27,789 bases of DNA from Sporisorium sorghi (Eukaryota; Basidiomycota; Ustilaginomycetes; Ustilaginales; Ustilaginaceae): contig JALCCG010000274.1 of NCBI GenBank assembly GCA_023212695.1, positions 1 through 27,789 of the forward strand, in the 5' to 3' direction. Of this stretch, positions 1 through 9,305 are shown in pieces (position 1 is the first letter of the stretch; the number at the start of each line of letters is the position of its first letter). The notes under the pieces were generated by a model. That model saw only the letters and a program-made list of their open reading frames with translations, searched no databases and was not told the origin of the DNA. Position numbers and translations under genes: made by a program.

Positions 1-1
1 C

Positions 2-382
2 AAGGAAAATGGCAACAATTGTCGCTTCAGATCTCAACCTGGCAACAGAGAGACGATCACTGTGGTTGAGTGCATTGGGGCACGCGGGACACCTCCACCA
101 CCAATGGTCATCTATTGTGGCAAGACTCATCAGCAAAGTTGGTATCGTGATCATACTGCCGCTAAAGGTTGGGTCTTTGCAACAAGTCCAAATGGCTGGA
201 CTGACAATGACTTGGCACTGGAGTGGTTGTGAGACTGCTTCGACAAGCACACCAAGCAGAAGGCACAAGGCAGGTACCGTCTCCTGATCCTTGACGGTCA
301 TGGGTCACACGTCACTTCAGACTTCATTCAGCAAGCCTGGGACTCTCGGATTGTGTGCCTGTGCCTACCGCCTCATCGGTAG
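2..382 (+). pseudogene. Degraded pogo-like (DDE_1) transposase fragment
   Basis: Frame 2 reads through a recognisable piece of a pogo/Tigger-type DDE_1 transposase, of the kind common in fungal DNA transposons. Visible landmarks are the GNRETITVVECIGARG block, a central GKTHQQSWYRDH region, and the second catalytic aspartate in LDGHGSH (Asp codon at 293-295), followed by the family's CLPPH block. The first catalytic Asp would lie left of the window and the third is missing. The frame has an in-frame TGA at 230-232, where an arginine codon (CGA to TGA) would be plausible, and it ends at TAG 380-382, after which similarity decays. It is therefore a dead, truncated copy. The family call rests on motif order, so it is fairly secure; the exact subfamily is not known. 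Confidence 0.75.
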
Positions 383-1324
383 GTTGGCACCAATATGGGG
401 GGTCATCAGACCCAAGCGTTTCGGACTGTCTCCTGCGGCAACGTTTGTCTTCAAGATGACACTCGATAGCGTCATCCTCGCTGCCTTGATCGGAGACCGG
501 TAGCGTAGGAGATAGGAGGTCTCTGTCATAGGAAACGCCACCACACTCAAGGCGGGAGGAAAGCTAGGGGCTGGTGACGAAGGTAAAGCCACCCTGCGTA
601 CGAAGTCAGCTCACTTTGTAAACAAGCCGGTCTTGGCTACAAAGTCAGCTTACGTCATAAACAAGCCGGTCTTGGCTACGACGTTAGCATCCACCGGCCA
701 TCGAGCCTGGAGAAGTCGCACATGGCAGTGAGCACAGTTGCGAGTCGAGGGCAAGGCTTCGTAGGAGTCGACGAGGTCGGCAAGAAGGCGCTGGACATTA
801 CCAGACGGTGTTGACACTGGACAGGGGTGGGGCAAAGGTGAGTGGGTCCAAACTCGCAGCCCACCATGGGTCCAGGTGGGACGAGTGGGGGAGACAAGGA
901 GGAAGAGGAAGATGAGGACGGTCGACGTGGCCAGGGGCCACGAGGCTGCCGAATATAAGTCATGACCTCATGACGGTGGAAGGGTGGTAGCCCATCCACT
1001 CTACCTTATACTTTCTTTATAGTAAGCTCCATCTTCTTCATAGTAATGTCAGTTGCAATCAACTAGCATTGCAGCATCTCACTCGTGTGAACGTCAGCAC
1101 CGACAGCTAGAAACTACACTAGCGTATGGCACCTCAACTGTAGTGGAACCTCCACTGCGAGTCCGGAACCACCACCAGGCTCTTCGATATCATCGACGAT
1201 GACAGCATTCGCTGTCGGCAATCAGCACTCATTCAAAGTCACAAGGTCACCTAGGCCTCGCACGAGTGCAGCACCAGTTGTACGACATTGTCAGGGCGTG
1301 CTGCATTGCCTCTGGACGAGGTGA
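383..1324. other. Unassigned accessory stretch between two transposon remnants
   Basis: About 940 bp with no convincing gene. Short frames on both strands show no recognisable domain and carry frequent stops. It contains a tandem duplication (601-679), listed separately. It probably consists of decayed mobile-element sequence, since it lies between two transposon-derived frames, but no terminal repeats, long terminal repeats or polymerase motifs could be identified. Confidence 0.5.
601..679. repeat. Imperfect tandem duplication, about 40-bp unit, two copies
   Basis: Copies lie at 601-640 and 641-679. Both start with AAGTCAGCT (offset by 1-2 bases) and share an identical 3' half ending in CAAGCCGGTCTTGGCTAC. 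The middles differ by several substitutions, so the duplication is not very recent. Function unknown; it sits inside decayed accessory sequence. Confidence 0.85.
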
Positions 1325-3094
1325 CCACAGCAGTTAGTCGGCTTCGAAGGTGACGGCTCATTAACTTCAAGCTCATTTGAGCTTGTAAATTACCACAGCA
1401 TATTTGCGAGCCCAGTGACTTCGAAAGTAAGCTGGTTTTACCCGCAAGCTTCGAAGCCAGGCGCGCAACCGCTGACACGGCGGTGGCAGTTGGTTGTCCA
1501 GGATGCCTGCCAGCTGGGTAAACTCCAACGCAAGGAGACCGGCGCGGAGACCCTGGCGCTTTGGGATCGAATCATGGAGCTGGCCGATAGTCTTCCTTGC
1601 GGTCGTTACCAATGGTACCCTCCTCTCGCTGTGGACGCGGTCTTCAACAGAGATCATCTATCCTTCATCCTGCAGCACACGGAAGCGTTGGTCGAAGGTG
1701 CTTGCAGAAGGGACGTGGTGCAGTCGATCAGCAACTCTTTCTGCAGCGAGTTCGATCTCGCGCGCATGCACGGATCCTACTTTATCTCGCGGTTGCTCGC
1801 CACGCCCGGGGTGCCCGACAGTGTTGTGAGCGCGTTCAAGGCGATCCCGGTGGAGTACCATATCAAACGGAGTTTTGCCGCCGTCATGAGAAAGATCGTC
1901 TCGCTGATGTCCGTCATGGCTCCGAGGTGTGCCCAACACGACTCGGTGTACACCATTCAGATGTTGCCTGGAAGGGTCTGGCTGATGCTGATGTCACACG
2001 CCGTGTGGGAGGAGTGCAGCCTGGTCATCTCTTCCGCACGGCTGGAAGCCTACATCCGAACGCGCGCAGAGTACTTGAATGTGGGGGAAAAGCGCCTCGA
2101 GCTCTGGGAAGCATTCATGGAAAACGTGGTGATGCCGCGAGATATGGCCTTGGTCGCTGCCGCCAGTGCGTGACCCCTAGGGAACGTCATTCCAGAGGAT
2201 CAGCCATGGTTCGATTGCGCTCGTCGAATCAAGGTAGAGCCTTATGTGAACGAATGGCCCGCCTTGCGACAGTCCTGGCATCAGATCGTCGAGCCAGAGT
2301 TGTTCCACACGAGCTGCGTGCGACAGACGCAGGCGTCCTTGTTCAGGTTGGGCAAGACGTATCGAAGCGGATGCATTCTGCGCTTTCGAGGCACCAAGGT
2401 GGACACGCATCCCATACAGAAAATCCAAGAGCAGTATGGAACCGTTCTCGATCTGATGACACCCAAGGTTCCCCAAAGGGAGTTCACCCATCGCTTTTTT
2501 CAGCAGATTCGTCTGGTAAGGGTGCTCTACCGCTTTGGCCGGACGCCCAACGGTGTCGGCCCCATCGAGGTCGAGTTCCATTTTGCCTCACAAAGTCATG
2601 CCACCATGGCTTTGTACACCTTTCCCCGGTGGCAGCATATGCTCGAGATCTCTAGCCCGAAGCTGATCATCCTCTGTGGCGAGGAAGGTGAGTACCAACC
2701 TTGTTGTGCGCTGTTGTGCCAGCTCGTCCTCCTGGATCACGAGCAGCTGCCTGCTGCATTGGCCGCCTTTGGTTTGGAGCAGCTGGACGCGGTGCCCGAA
2801 ACCGTCAGCGTCACGATGCAAAGGGGTCGCAAGTACGATGTCCTACTTTGTTATCGAACTCCGGGTTTGGCGCTCAAGATGCTCGGTCACCGTGTGCGGG
2901 TGGGTCAGGAGAATGGGAACGACATCTATTCCACGCACCTCATCCCTCATGTTCCCATGGATTTCCCGGCCGTCTGCGTCGACTGCGGCGCTTTGGGACA
3001 CTACGACACCGACTGTCGTAAGAGCTCAGTGGAGATGTACGACAAGAAGTGTCCTCACGAGTGTTTGAGCTCGTTCGTGCCTCTCACTCGTTGA
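1325..3094 (+). pseudogene. Retroelement ORF1/Gag-like protein with CCHC zinc knuckle, broken by one TGA
   Basis: One frame (frame 2) is open from 1325 to a TGA at 2171-2173 and then open again to the stop at 3092-3094. Together this would be a protein of about 560-590 residues. The first ATG is only at 1574, yet the sequence before it looks coding, so the 5' end is probably truncated. Near the C-terminus there is a zinc knuckle of spacing CX2CX4HX4C (CVDC-GALG-H-YDTD-C), as in Gag and in ORF1 proteins of LINE-type retrotransposons. No reverse transcriptase or endonuclease frame follows. Instead a short T/C-rich tail leads into an A16 tract. I infer a remnant of a non-LTR element's ORF1, or of an ORF1-only derivative. 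A lineage-specific host gene carrying a zinc knuckle remains possible. The single TGA could be inactivating or a sequencing error. Confidence 0.55.
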
Positions 3095-3109
3095 TCCCTC
3101 TCACTCGTT
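3080..3109. repeat. Short tandem repeat over the ORF1-like stop codon
   Basis: CCTCTCACTCGTT occurs at 3080-3092 and again at 3097-3109, a 17-bp period, with partial CCCTCTCA continuations after it. The stop codon of the ORF1-like frame lies at the end of the first unit. Short 3'-terminal tandem repeats before an A tail are seen in some non-LTR elements. Confidence 0.6.
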
Positions 3110-3235
3110 CAATCATCCCTCTCAAAGTGTTTGTGCCTCAATCACTCAATCATCACTTCATCCCTGTTCAAACTTGAACTGTGTGCGTCACAAAATTCTC
3201 GATTGCGACAACTGACCACATGGAATGCAAACTTT

Positions 3236-3251
3236 AAAAAAAAAAAAAAAA
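3236..3251 (+). repeat. A16 tract, candidate poly(A) tail of the ORF1-like element
   Basis: Sixteen consecutive A residues on the plus strand, 141 bp after the stop of the ORF1-like frame and 24 bp before the RIM101 stop codon (the complement of 3276-3278). The position and polarity fit the 3' end of a retroposed RNA. No matching target-site duplication was found by eye near the presumed 5' boundary, so the boundary is uncertain. Confidence 0.5.
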
Positions 3252-3275
3252 CATCATACAAGTACAAAACAAAAC

Positions 3276-5786
3276 TCAAACATCGCACTCCATCTCCCTC
3301 TCCGCCATCGGCCTCGGACCCCTTTCGGGCAAGTCATTCAACAGCTGCGAGAGCGTCGGCAACGTCGGCCTGCCCGGTGGCGTAGGCGTCGAGTTGCGGT
3401 CGCTGCTGCTACCGTCACTGCCACGCAGAGCATCTTGCTTGCCCGACCTGTCCGCGGCCAGGGGCGTCGTCTCGCCCTCCGCCGTGTTACGACGACACGG
3501 AAGCGACGAGGTGAGGATGGGAGGCAGACGGTTGCGGTCGTGCTGGGCTTGCAGCTTGGCACGCGCCTTGTCCGGGAAGTTGATGGCGATGAGCAGGTCG
3601 AGGATGAGACGCACGTGCTCGCGACGCATGGCTTCGCTGGCTTCCTCGGACGACGACGACACCGAAGACGACGAGCGGCCGAGCGGACGACCCAGGCCTT
3701 GCATCTGCGAGACGCGGTCGGCGAGGCTCGGGTAGAGCGAGCTGCTGCTGCTCGACGACGACCTCGACGGCGATGGAGCGGCGGGCGCCGAGTGGCGCGA
3801 CGACGATCCCTCAAAGGGAGTGCTGTCGCGTCGCAGCGAGGCACGCCTGTCGGAATCGAGGAGCGAGCTGATCGACGCCGAAGTGCTGGCGGTCGAGTTG
3901 GATCGCACGGGTGGCAGTCGGCGAGAAGCCTCGGTGGGCGACACGCGCGGGTAGAGGCCGTGCGAGGGCGACGAGCTGCCACGACGACCGGCAGCAGGAG
4001 CTTCAGACAAGCTGCTCTCCGAAGTCAAAGCGGGGCTCACAGAGCGGAATCGGCTGCTCACGTGCGAGGCGTCGTCTTCGAGCTCATCCTCCTCCATAGC
4101 ATCGTCGTCGTCGTCCATCTTGACGGGCGAGCGGTGAGCGTCACGTCGCAAGTCGAGGGCAGCCTCTTCAGGAGCCGCGCGGGTGAGAGCCTCGACACGA
4201 CGGAAGCTGTGTCCGCCAGCGTCCATGGCAGCGAGCTGAGGCACGATGGCGGCGCCACGCGACACACGAACACTGTCGAAGGAAGGCTGGTACATCTGGT
4301 GCGACGAGGTGGCGTACGAACCGGTGTCGGGGTAGTGCGAGTGGGCACGGCTGGGCAGTTGAGCGATGGAGCGCTGAACCGCGGTGCCGTTGTTGGTAGC
4401 CAACAGCGACTCGTCGAAACCAGGAATGTTGGTGAGACCGTACTGCGACAGCATCGAAAGGTCAAAGTCGGCATTGTTGCCCTGCGACGAGAAGGAGGAC
4501 GAGGCGGATGAGGATGCCGACGAGGGCGTATTGGCGCTGGCAGCGAGCTGCAGCAGGAAGGTGTTGAGCTGAGCGATTTCGGCGGTGTCCTGTTTGATGG
4601 GAGCACGCGCAGACGGGGCGCCGCCTTCGACCTTGACCGTGGTGGGGTTCATAGAAGCCTGAGTGAAAGCCGCTGTTGCCGAAGGGTCAAAGGTGGAGAG
4701 GATGGCGTTGAGCGAGATTTCGTCGATGCCGCCCATGCCAAAGGTCTGGTTGAGCCTGTCAGCCATGTTCGAGTCGTAGGTGGGCGCCATCTTCTTGCGT
4801 CGGAGGTCGCCAAAGAAGTCCTCGATCTGCTCGTGACCGCGCTTGCTGCCTGCCAAGTTGTGGCTGGTGGTGGCGCCGTGGGCGAGGTAGGTGTACGAGG
4901 TGGGGTCGGTGGAGACCTTGGCGCGAGGGTCGAGACCCGAAGCGAGGTGCATGTACGAGGAGGCGCCATCGTGGACGTGGTGGTGGTGGTTGGGGACGGG
5001 GCTGCTACCCTGTGGCGTGTCGATGCGCGACGACATGGGCGAGAGCGAAGCGCTCGAGGTGGAGTGGGCGTAGTGGTAGTCGGTGCTGGGCAGCGATGGG
5101 TACGCGGAAGGGTATGCCGAGGCTGGAGGGTAGAAGCTGTGCTGAGCAGGGAGTTGTGGGTAGCCTGCGTAGTTGTTGCTAGCGGCTGCAGCGGCGGCGG
5201 CGGCGTGCGCCTGAGGAGGGTATGGGTAAGCGCCAAAGGAAGCGGCGTGCTCGGACATGGAGTATGCGCGAGCGGCGGCGTTCTGTGCGGCCTTGTGCTG
5301 ACGCTGCTGTTGGTGCTGCTCGGTGTGGATGCGCTCGTGCTTCTTGAGATCCTGTGGACGCTTGAAGGTCTTGCCGCAGACGTCGCAGTTGTGAGGCTTG
5401 AGTGGCGTGTGAACGCGGATGTGCGAGGTGATGTGGTCGCGCTTGGCACAGCTGACGTCGCAGCCTTCCCATCGGCAGGTGAGGCAGAGGTTGTTGGTGG
5501 ACTTGCGGCCGACGTGGTCGTCGCAGAGATGCTTGTAGACGACCTCAGGGTCGTAGAAGACCTTGCCGCAGTCGTCCCATCGGCAGGTGATGGGCTTGGC
5601 GGGAGGGTCAAAGTCGGCAGCGTCCGAGGCGGAGGAGTTCATCTTTGCTGAAGGGGATGGTGATGATGAAGAAAAGGAGGTGGCGGTCGAGTGGTGGGAA
5701 GGCGCTGGACTAGCTCCGAGATGGCTGCTGGAGGTGGCGTAGCTCGAGTGTTCGCTGGCCGCAGCCGGCGAGAGATGGCTGGTCAT
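3276..5786 (-). CDS. RIM101: pH-response transcription factor PacC/Rim101
   Basis: An intron-free frame of 836 residues. Three adjacent C2H2 fingers lie near the N-terminus: finger 1 C68/C73/H86/H91 with the CRWDDC start, finger 2 C104/C109/H122/H126 (CRWEGC), and finger 3 C134/C137/H150/H154 ([10 protein letters not shown]). This three-finger arrangement, with two CRW-type fingers followed by a canonical one, is diagnostic of PacC/Rim101. These factors activate alkaline-response genes through GCCARG sites after C-terminal proteolysis by the Pal/Rim pathway. The remainder is low-complexity (Ala/Tyr/Pro, Ser-rich), with an acidic block ([15 protein letters not shown]) and a conserved-looking C-terminal leucine-rich end ([12 protein letters not shown]). 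The start is the first ATG of the frame, just before the finger region. Its upstream region is packed with candidate binding sites for its own product. The 3' end abuts a retroelement tail. Confidence 0.93.
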   Translation of the reverse strand: MTSHLSPAAASEHSSYATSSSHLGASPAPSHHSTATSFSSSSPSPSAKMNSSASDAADFDPPAKPITCRWDDCGKVFYDPEVVYKHLCDDHVGRKSTNNLCLTCRWEGCDVSCAKRDHITSHIRVHTPLKPHNCDVCGKTFKRPQDLKKHERIHTEQHQQQRQHKAAQNAAARAYSMSEHAASFGAYPYPPQAHAAAAAAAASNNYAGYPQLPAQHSFYPPASAYPSAYPSLPSTDYHYAHSTSSASLSPMSSRIDTPQGSSPVPNHHHHVHDGASSYMHLASGLDPRAKVSTDPTSYTYLAHGATTSHNLAGSKRGHEQIEDFFGDLRRKKMAPTYDSNMADRLNQTFGMGGIDEISLNAILSTFDPSATAAFTQASMNPTTVKVEGGAPSARAPIKQDTAEIAQLNTFLLQLAASANTPSSASSSASSSFSSQGNNADFDLSMLSQYGLTNIPGFDESLLATNNGTAVQRSIAQLPSRAHSHYPDTGSYATSSHQMYQPSFDSVRVSRGAAIVPQLAAMDAGGHSFRRVEALTRAAPEEAALDLRRDAHRSPVKMDDDDDAMEEDELEDDASHVSSRFRSVSPALTSESSLSEAPAAGRRGSSSPSHGLYPRVSPTEASRRLPPVRSNSTASTSASISSLLDSDRRASLRRDSTPFEGSSSRHSAPAAPSPSRSSSSSSSSLYPSLADRVSQMQGLGRPLGRSSSSVSSSSEEASEAMRREHVRLILDLLIAINFPDKARAKLQAQHDRNRLPPILTSSLPCRRNTAEGETTPLAADRSGKQDALRGSDGSSSDRNSTPTPPGRPTLPTLSQLLNDLPERGPRPMAEREMECDV

Positions 5787-5995
5787 TGTGGTGATGGTGC
5801 TGATGACTGTCGACGTGGTGTCCAGATGAGTATATGTAGTCGACGAGAGAAGATGGATGGGAGCAGGTGGTGGTGGTGGTGGTGATGTCGCAAATTGATG
5901 ATGACGTGGAGTAGATGGAGGAGCGAAAGGAGGTTGGTGAAGAGCAGCCGAGGCTGAGATTGTCGAGTATATGAATGGCTTGGTGGTGAGAGGAA

Positions 5996-6980
5996 TGCCA
6001 AGAATCTATAGTCGGGGAAGGAATGCCAAGGCTTGGCGGTCGATCCACGTTGGAGGGGGGTCCTTTGCGAGGAGGTGATGAATGCAAGACGACGCAGGGT
6101 AAAGGCTCGGCGCTGTGATTCCACGAAAGGGCTCGACTCGACTCGACTCTTTTGACGAGGTTGATGATGATGATGAAGGTGATGGTTTGAGAGGAGGAGC
6201 AAGGAGAGATGAAGGCCAGCAGCACCAAATCCCAAAGTCTTGGCGGCGAGTTACAGTGCAGTTGAAGACGGATGACAAGAGCAGCAAGCACCAGAACAGT
6301 CAAGGTGGTCTTTTTGCGGGAAACAAAGACTCAGCCAGCTTGAGGTTGAAGGATAAGAGAGAGGAAATGCAGGCTCAACTGCCTGAGCCTTGCCAAGACT
6401 AGGGACTCATGGCCACAAATGAGACCCCAAAGGCATCCAAGCGGAAAGGCCGTCCAAAAGCCAGACGCACGCAAGTGGGGCTATTCGGCAGAGGGTCCCA
6501 CAATCACACTTTGCCAAGAATCACGAATTTTGAATGACGGACTCCTCTGCTCTTTTGCCCTTTCCTCGAGAACGTGCCGGTTTTGCAGTTTGAAACTCCG
6601 GCAGCTGACCAGTCTAAGGCGACTTTTTTTTTTTTTTTCTTTTTTTTTCTCCCTCTCTCTCTCTCTCTCGATGCCTCACTGCCAAGACTCACTGAAAGGA
6701 GCCAACTGGAACTGAGCCGTAGGTCTTGGCGTTTGCCAAGACTTTTTGATGTCCATGAGGCTGTTCCGCTGCCTCTCCCCCGCTGCCAAGACTCAGGGAA
6801 CCCTTCGAGTTGCGCGCCTCGAACATGAGATGGCGGCAGACGTCCATCCAGCACAGCCGGGCACGACCGAAAGGTGGGCGCGGGATCGTTCTTTCCGGAC
6901 GAGAATGAAACGATGGGATCGGTGGAGAGGATGCAGGAAAGTTTCAAAAAGTCTTACGTCTCTCTCGCTCTGCACTTGGC
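5996..6980. promoter_or_regulatory. Cluster of Rim101/PacC-type sites upstream of RIM101
   Basis: GCCAAG or its complement CTTGGC occurs at 5997, 6025, 6032, 6239, 6392, 6513, 6681, 6725, 6735, 6785 and 6975 (left-end positions). Seven of these are the extended form TGCCAAG, and four read TGCCAAGACT. Two are inverted pairs: GCCAAG-G-CTTGGC at 6025-6037, and GTCTTGGC-GTTT-GCCAAGAC at 6723-6742. PacC binds GCCARG and yeast Rim101 binds TGCCAAG (known for the family). The cluster lies about 210-1190 bp upstream of the RIM101 start codon, so direct autoregulation is inferred. Other intergenic stretches in the window have roughly none to three copies. Confidence 0.65.
6624..6669. repeat. T15/CT pyrimidine tract
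   Basis: A T15 run (6624-6638), a further T run, then alternating CT to about 6669. It lies in the RIM101 upstream region, inside the cluster of Rim101-type sites. On the minus strand, the sense strand of RIM101, it reads as a GA/A-rich tract. Possibly a nucleosome-excluding element; this is inference. Confidence 0.8.
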
Positions 6981-7473
6981 TTTGGCTTTGGCTTTGAAAG
7001 CTTGTGCTTCTCTGACCCACACAACCGCGCGCAATCCCACTTTCATCTCGTTTGACACTCGCGGCGCTTGCTAATCAAAGTCGCCTTTGTTGCGGTGACA
7101 TGGTTAACCAACTCGTGTCCCCACCGTGACTCAAACTTGTTGCCTGTCAGCAACTCCTACATCGCCTTTGCGCTTTCATCTGCCAGAAAACCCACTTTCT
7201 TTTCCACCTGCTGACGACCACGGAGCAACCCTAATCCCTCGTACGGCAAGCGAGTGCCGAAACATTGCCGGTGTCTCGATCAGCAGGCGCACAGCAAGAG
7301 TCGGAAGTGTGCGGCCCGCTCGCTATCCAACCAGCAGCAGCGTGCCGAACCGGCACAGGATCCGAATACAAAAGCGTCGAGGTGTTGTATATTTGAAATC
7401 GGCGAGGACAAATTTGTATTCAAATTCATCAGGCACACGACGTTCCTGGCCTTGCACCACCACAGCTGGCCCT

Positions 7474-7475
<2 letters not shown>

Positions 7476-7508
<33 letters not shown>

Positions 7509-7512
7509 TCTC
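7476..7512. repeat. (TC)n microsatellite
   Basis: Nearly perfect TC dinucleotide repeat of about 37 bp in the non-coding region between RIM101 and the ORC6-like gene, followed by further CT-rich sequence to about 7560. Confidence 0.85.
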
Positions 7513-8060
7513 ACAGTAAGCTATCAGCATATCCTTTCTCTTTCTCTTTCTTCCTCTCTTCGACGATGATGCCGAACAAGATTTCGGCGAGATGCTGATG
7601 CTCAGCCAGATGAGTCGATCTCCTCACCTTGGGTAAGGTCACGTCGTCGCAGTCCTTCGCAATCCCGTCGAAACGTGGGAATTGGGGCAAATTTCGCGCA
7701 ATCCTTGGTGCCAAAGCGATAGCTCGCCAGCTGGCTGGCAGACTGCGCTCTCCGGATCCAGCATGAAGCATGAGCATATCGCATTTTGTGACACAGGGCG
7801 ATGCAGACCATGGAGCGAGCGCCCTGCTGATCGAAAGAGCCGACCGACCCTCTGAGAATGAATGCCAAGCGCTTCATGCTTCGTGCTTGCCAAGCGCTCT
7901 TTCTACGAGCCAAGGACCAAGCGGTCTTGGCAATGCTTGGGGGACATGCTACCACATCGCCGATCCTTGTTCCTACTTGCTCGCAGATCGTTCCGATCTC
8001 CTTTTCGAGACATCGTCGGCACTATCACAAACATCAGGTCGCTGAAGGAATGTGCGTAGA

Positions 8061-9042
8061 TTACGACTCGGCAACGCCATTGCTCTGCGAGGGTGAGATG
8101 GTGATGAGGAAATCTCGAGGTGCATCCAGATAGCGCCAAGTGGGATCGGACGAGCGCAGCTTGTCGATCGTGCTCTGGAGATGCAATATCCTAGTTCTTC
8201 GACGTCGCTCGTCGTCGGCCTCTTGTTGGTCGTCCAATCGATTCAAGCTGGAATGAATCGCCAGACCAAAGACGACTTTGCCCATCCTTCTCCGCTTAGT
8301 GCTGCGAGGTGCCATCTGGATCGACGTATCATCATGGGCGTGCGCACTTCCATCTCGCCTACCTGCTGCTTGCGCTGCATCACCGACATTGCCCTCTGAC
8401 GCGTGGGAGGCGACACTCGGCTGTACTGCTCTGCCCTTGTTCGTCGGCGTTCGAGAGGCATCCGAAGGAGAAGCTCGCATGGTCTGGTCGAAGAGACTGC
8501 CTGCTTGAATCGCCTGTGCTTTGGCCAGCAGCGCTTCCTTGCTCTTGCTCGCAGAGGTCGGCGTCTTGGGTGTCGCCGATCGGATGGCCCGCTGCTTGGT
8601 GGGTGTCGCGGTCAGACTTGCCGCAAATGCACTGTTGACGCCATCCGACGGTCCCGACAATGCCTGAGAAGATGCGTTCGAAACGGATTGCACTGCTGCT
8701 CGGAAATCCCGTTCGGCAGCAGCAAACTGGGTGGGTGGCAGTCCACTGGCTCGGATCGCCGCGCTTCGGTCGGGAATTCGAGCGTCGAGGCTGAAAATGT
8801 GCAAGGTTCGCGGTCAGTAAGCTTAGCAGTGGACAGTCATCTAAGAGCGAGACAACTCACCTCTCAGCCGCAAGGTAGCAGCAAATGGCCACCATGCCCG
8901 TGCCCGCATTCTTGACCGCCTTCTGGTTGCCTCGGCGCGACCAGATGTCCACCGCGGCGAGATATGACTCGGCTCGATCGATCAACGGACCAGTGCGTGT
9001 GCCGCACAGCGACTGGATCTGTGCTCGACGTGAAGCCGCCAT
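8061..9042 (-). CDS. ORC6: Origin recognition complex subunit 6-like protein (two exons)
   Basis: Exon 1 is 9042-8861 and exon 2 is 8790-8061, separated by a 70-bp intron (donor GTGAGT, acceptor TTTTCAG) that keeps frame and gives 303 residues. The N-terminus (about 12-100) resembles the cyclin-like fold of Orc6: a RAESYLAAVDIW helix, then the NAGTGMVAICCYLAAE helix, then ASGLPPTQFAAAERDF, in the order found in animal and fungal Orc6. Orc6 is part of the ORC that licenses replication origins. The central part is Ser/Thr/Pro-rich with several TP sites, including one full CDK consensus (TPTK), and a KRRRMGK basic patch that could serve nuclear import. The C-terminal 60 residues form a charged helix-rich end. 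The start is the first ATG of exon 1; the same frame extends upstream but has no ATG. The similarity is weak overall, so the assignment is likely rather than certain. Confidence 0.7.
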
Positions 9043-9305
9043 CGCTGTTGCTTTGTATTTGTAGAAGCTGGTGGTGTCCAAGATGGCGGCCCATGCACGC
9101 CTTTGTATGCGCAGTATCGACTGACAAATTGTCCGAATTCCGAAATCCAAGCAGCTGCCTCCAAGTCACGCGGCTGCAAAGAGAGAGCGCAAATCCAAAA
9201 TCTGAGCGCAGCTTCTGACTCGAAAGTGGCCGAAGTGCCCATAAGAAAAAGAGTCTTCGTCTTCTCATCCTCACTCCACTCTCACTTCCACCATCACCCG
9301 CAATC
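9043..9305. promoter_or_regulatory. Shared divergent promoter of ORC6-like gene and DPS1
   Basis: The two start codons face away from each other across 263 bp, so both promoters and both 5' leaders must fit here. No TATA box is evident. The DPS1 side is pyrimidine-rich just before the start, with the start context CCCGCAATCATGG. Confidence 0.55.

Larger units (their letters stand above)
5787..8060. other. Long 5' region of RIM101 and 3' flank of the ORC6-like gene
   Basis: About 2.3 kb without a convincing gene; frames here are short or made of simple repeats. It holds a GGT-rich tract near 5867-5884, a CTCGA-type tract at about 6131-6149, a T15/CT tract at 6624-6669 and a (TC)n tract at 7476-7512. 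Its main content is a dense set of GCCAAG motifs (listed separately). Because RIM101 begins at 5786 on the minus strand, most of this is probably its promoter and 5' UTR. Confidence 0.6.

Noticed and set aside
1597..2655. A 352-residue plus-strand frame overlapping the ORF1-like frame
   Set aside because: It lacks any motif, whereas the other frame carries the zinc knuckle and continues through the region.
3225..4511. A 428-residue plus-strand frame across the A16 tract and RIM101
   Set aside because: Antisense to the RIM101 low-complexity region; Arg/Val-rich without domain; begins inside a homopolymer neighbourhood.
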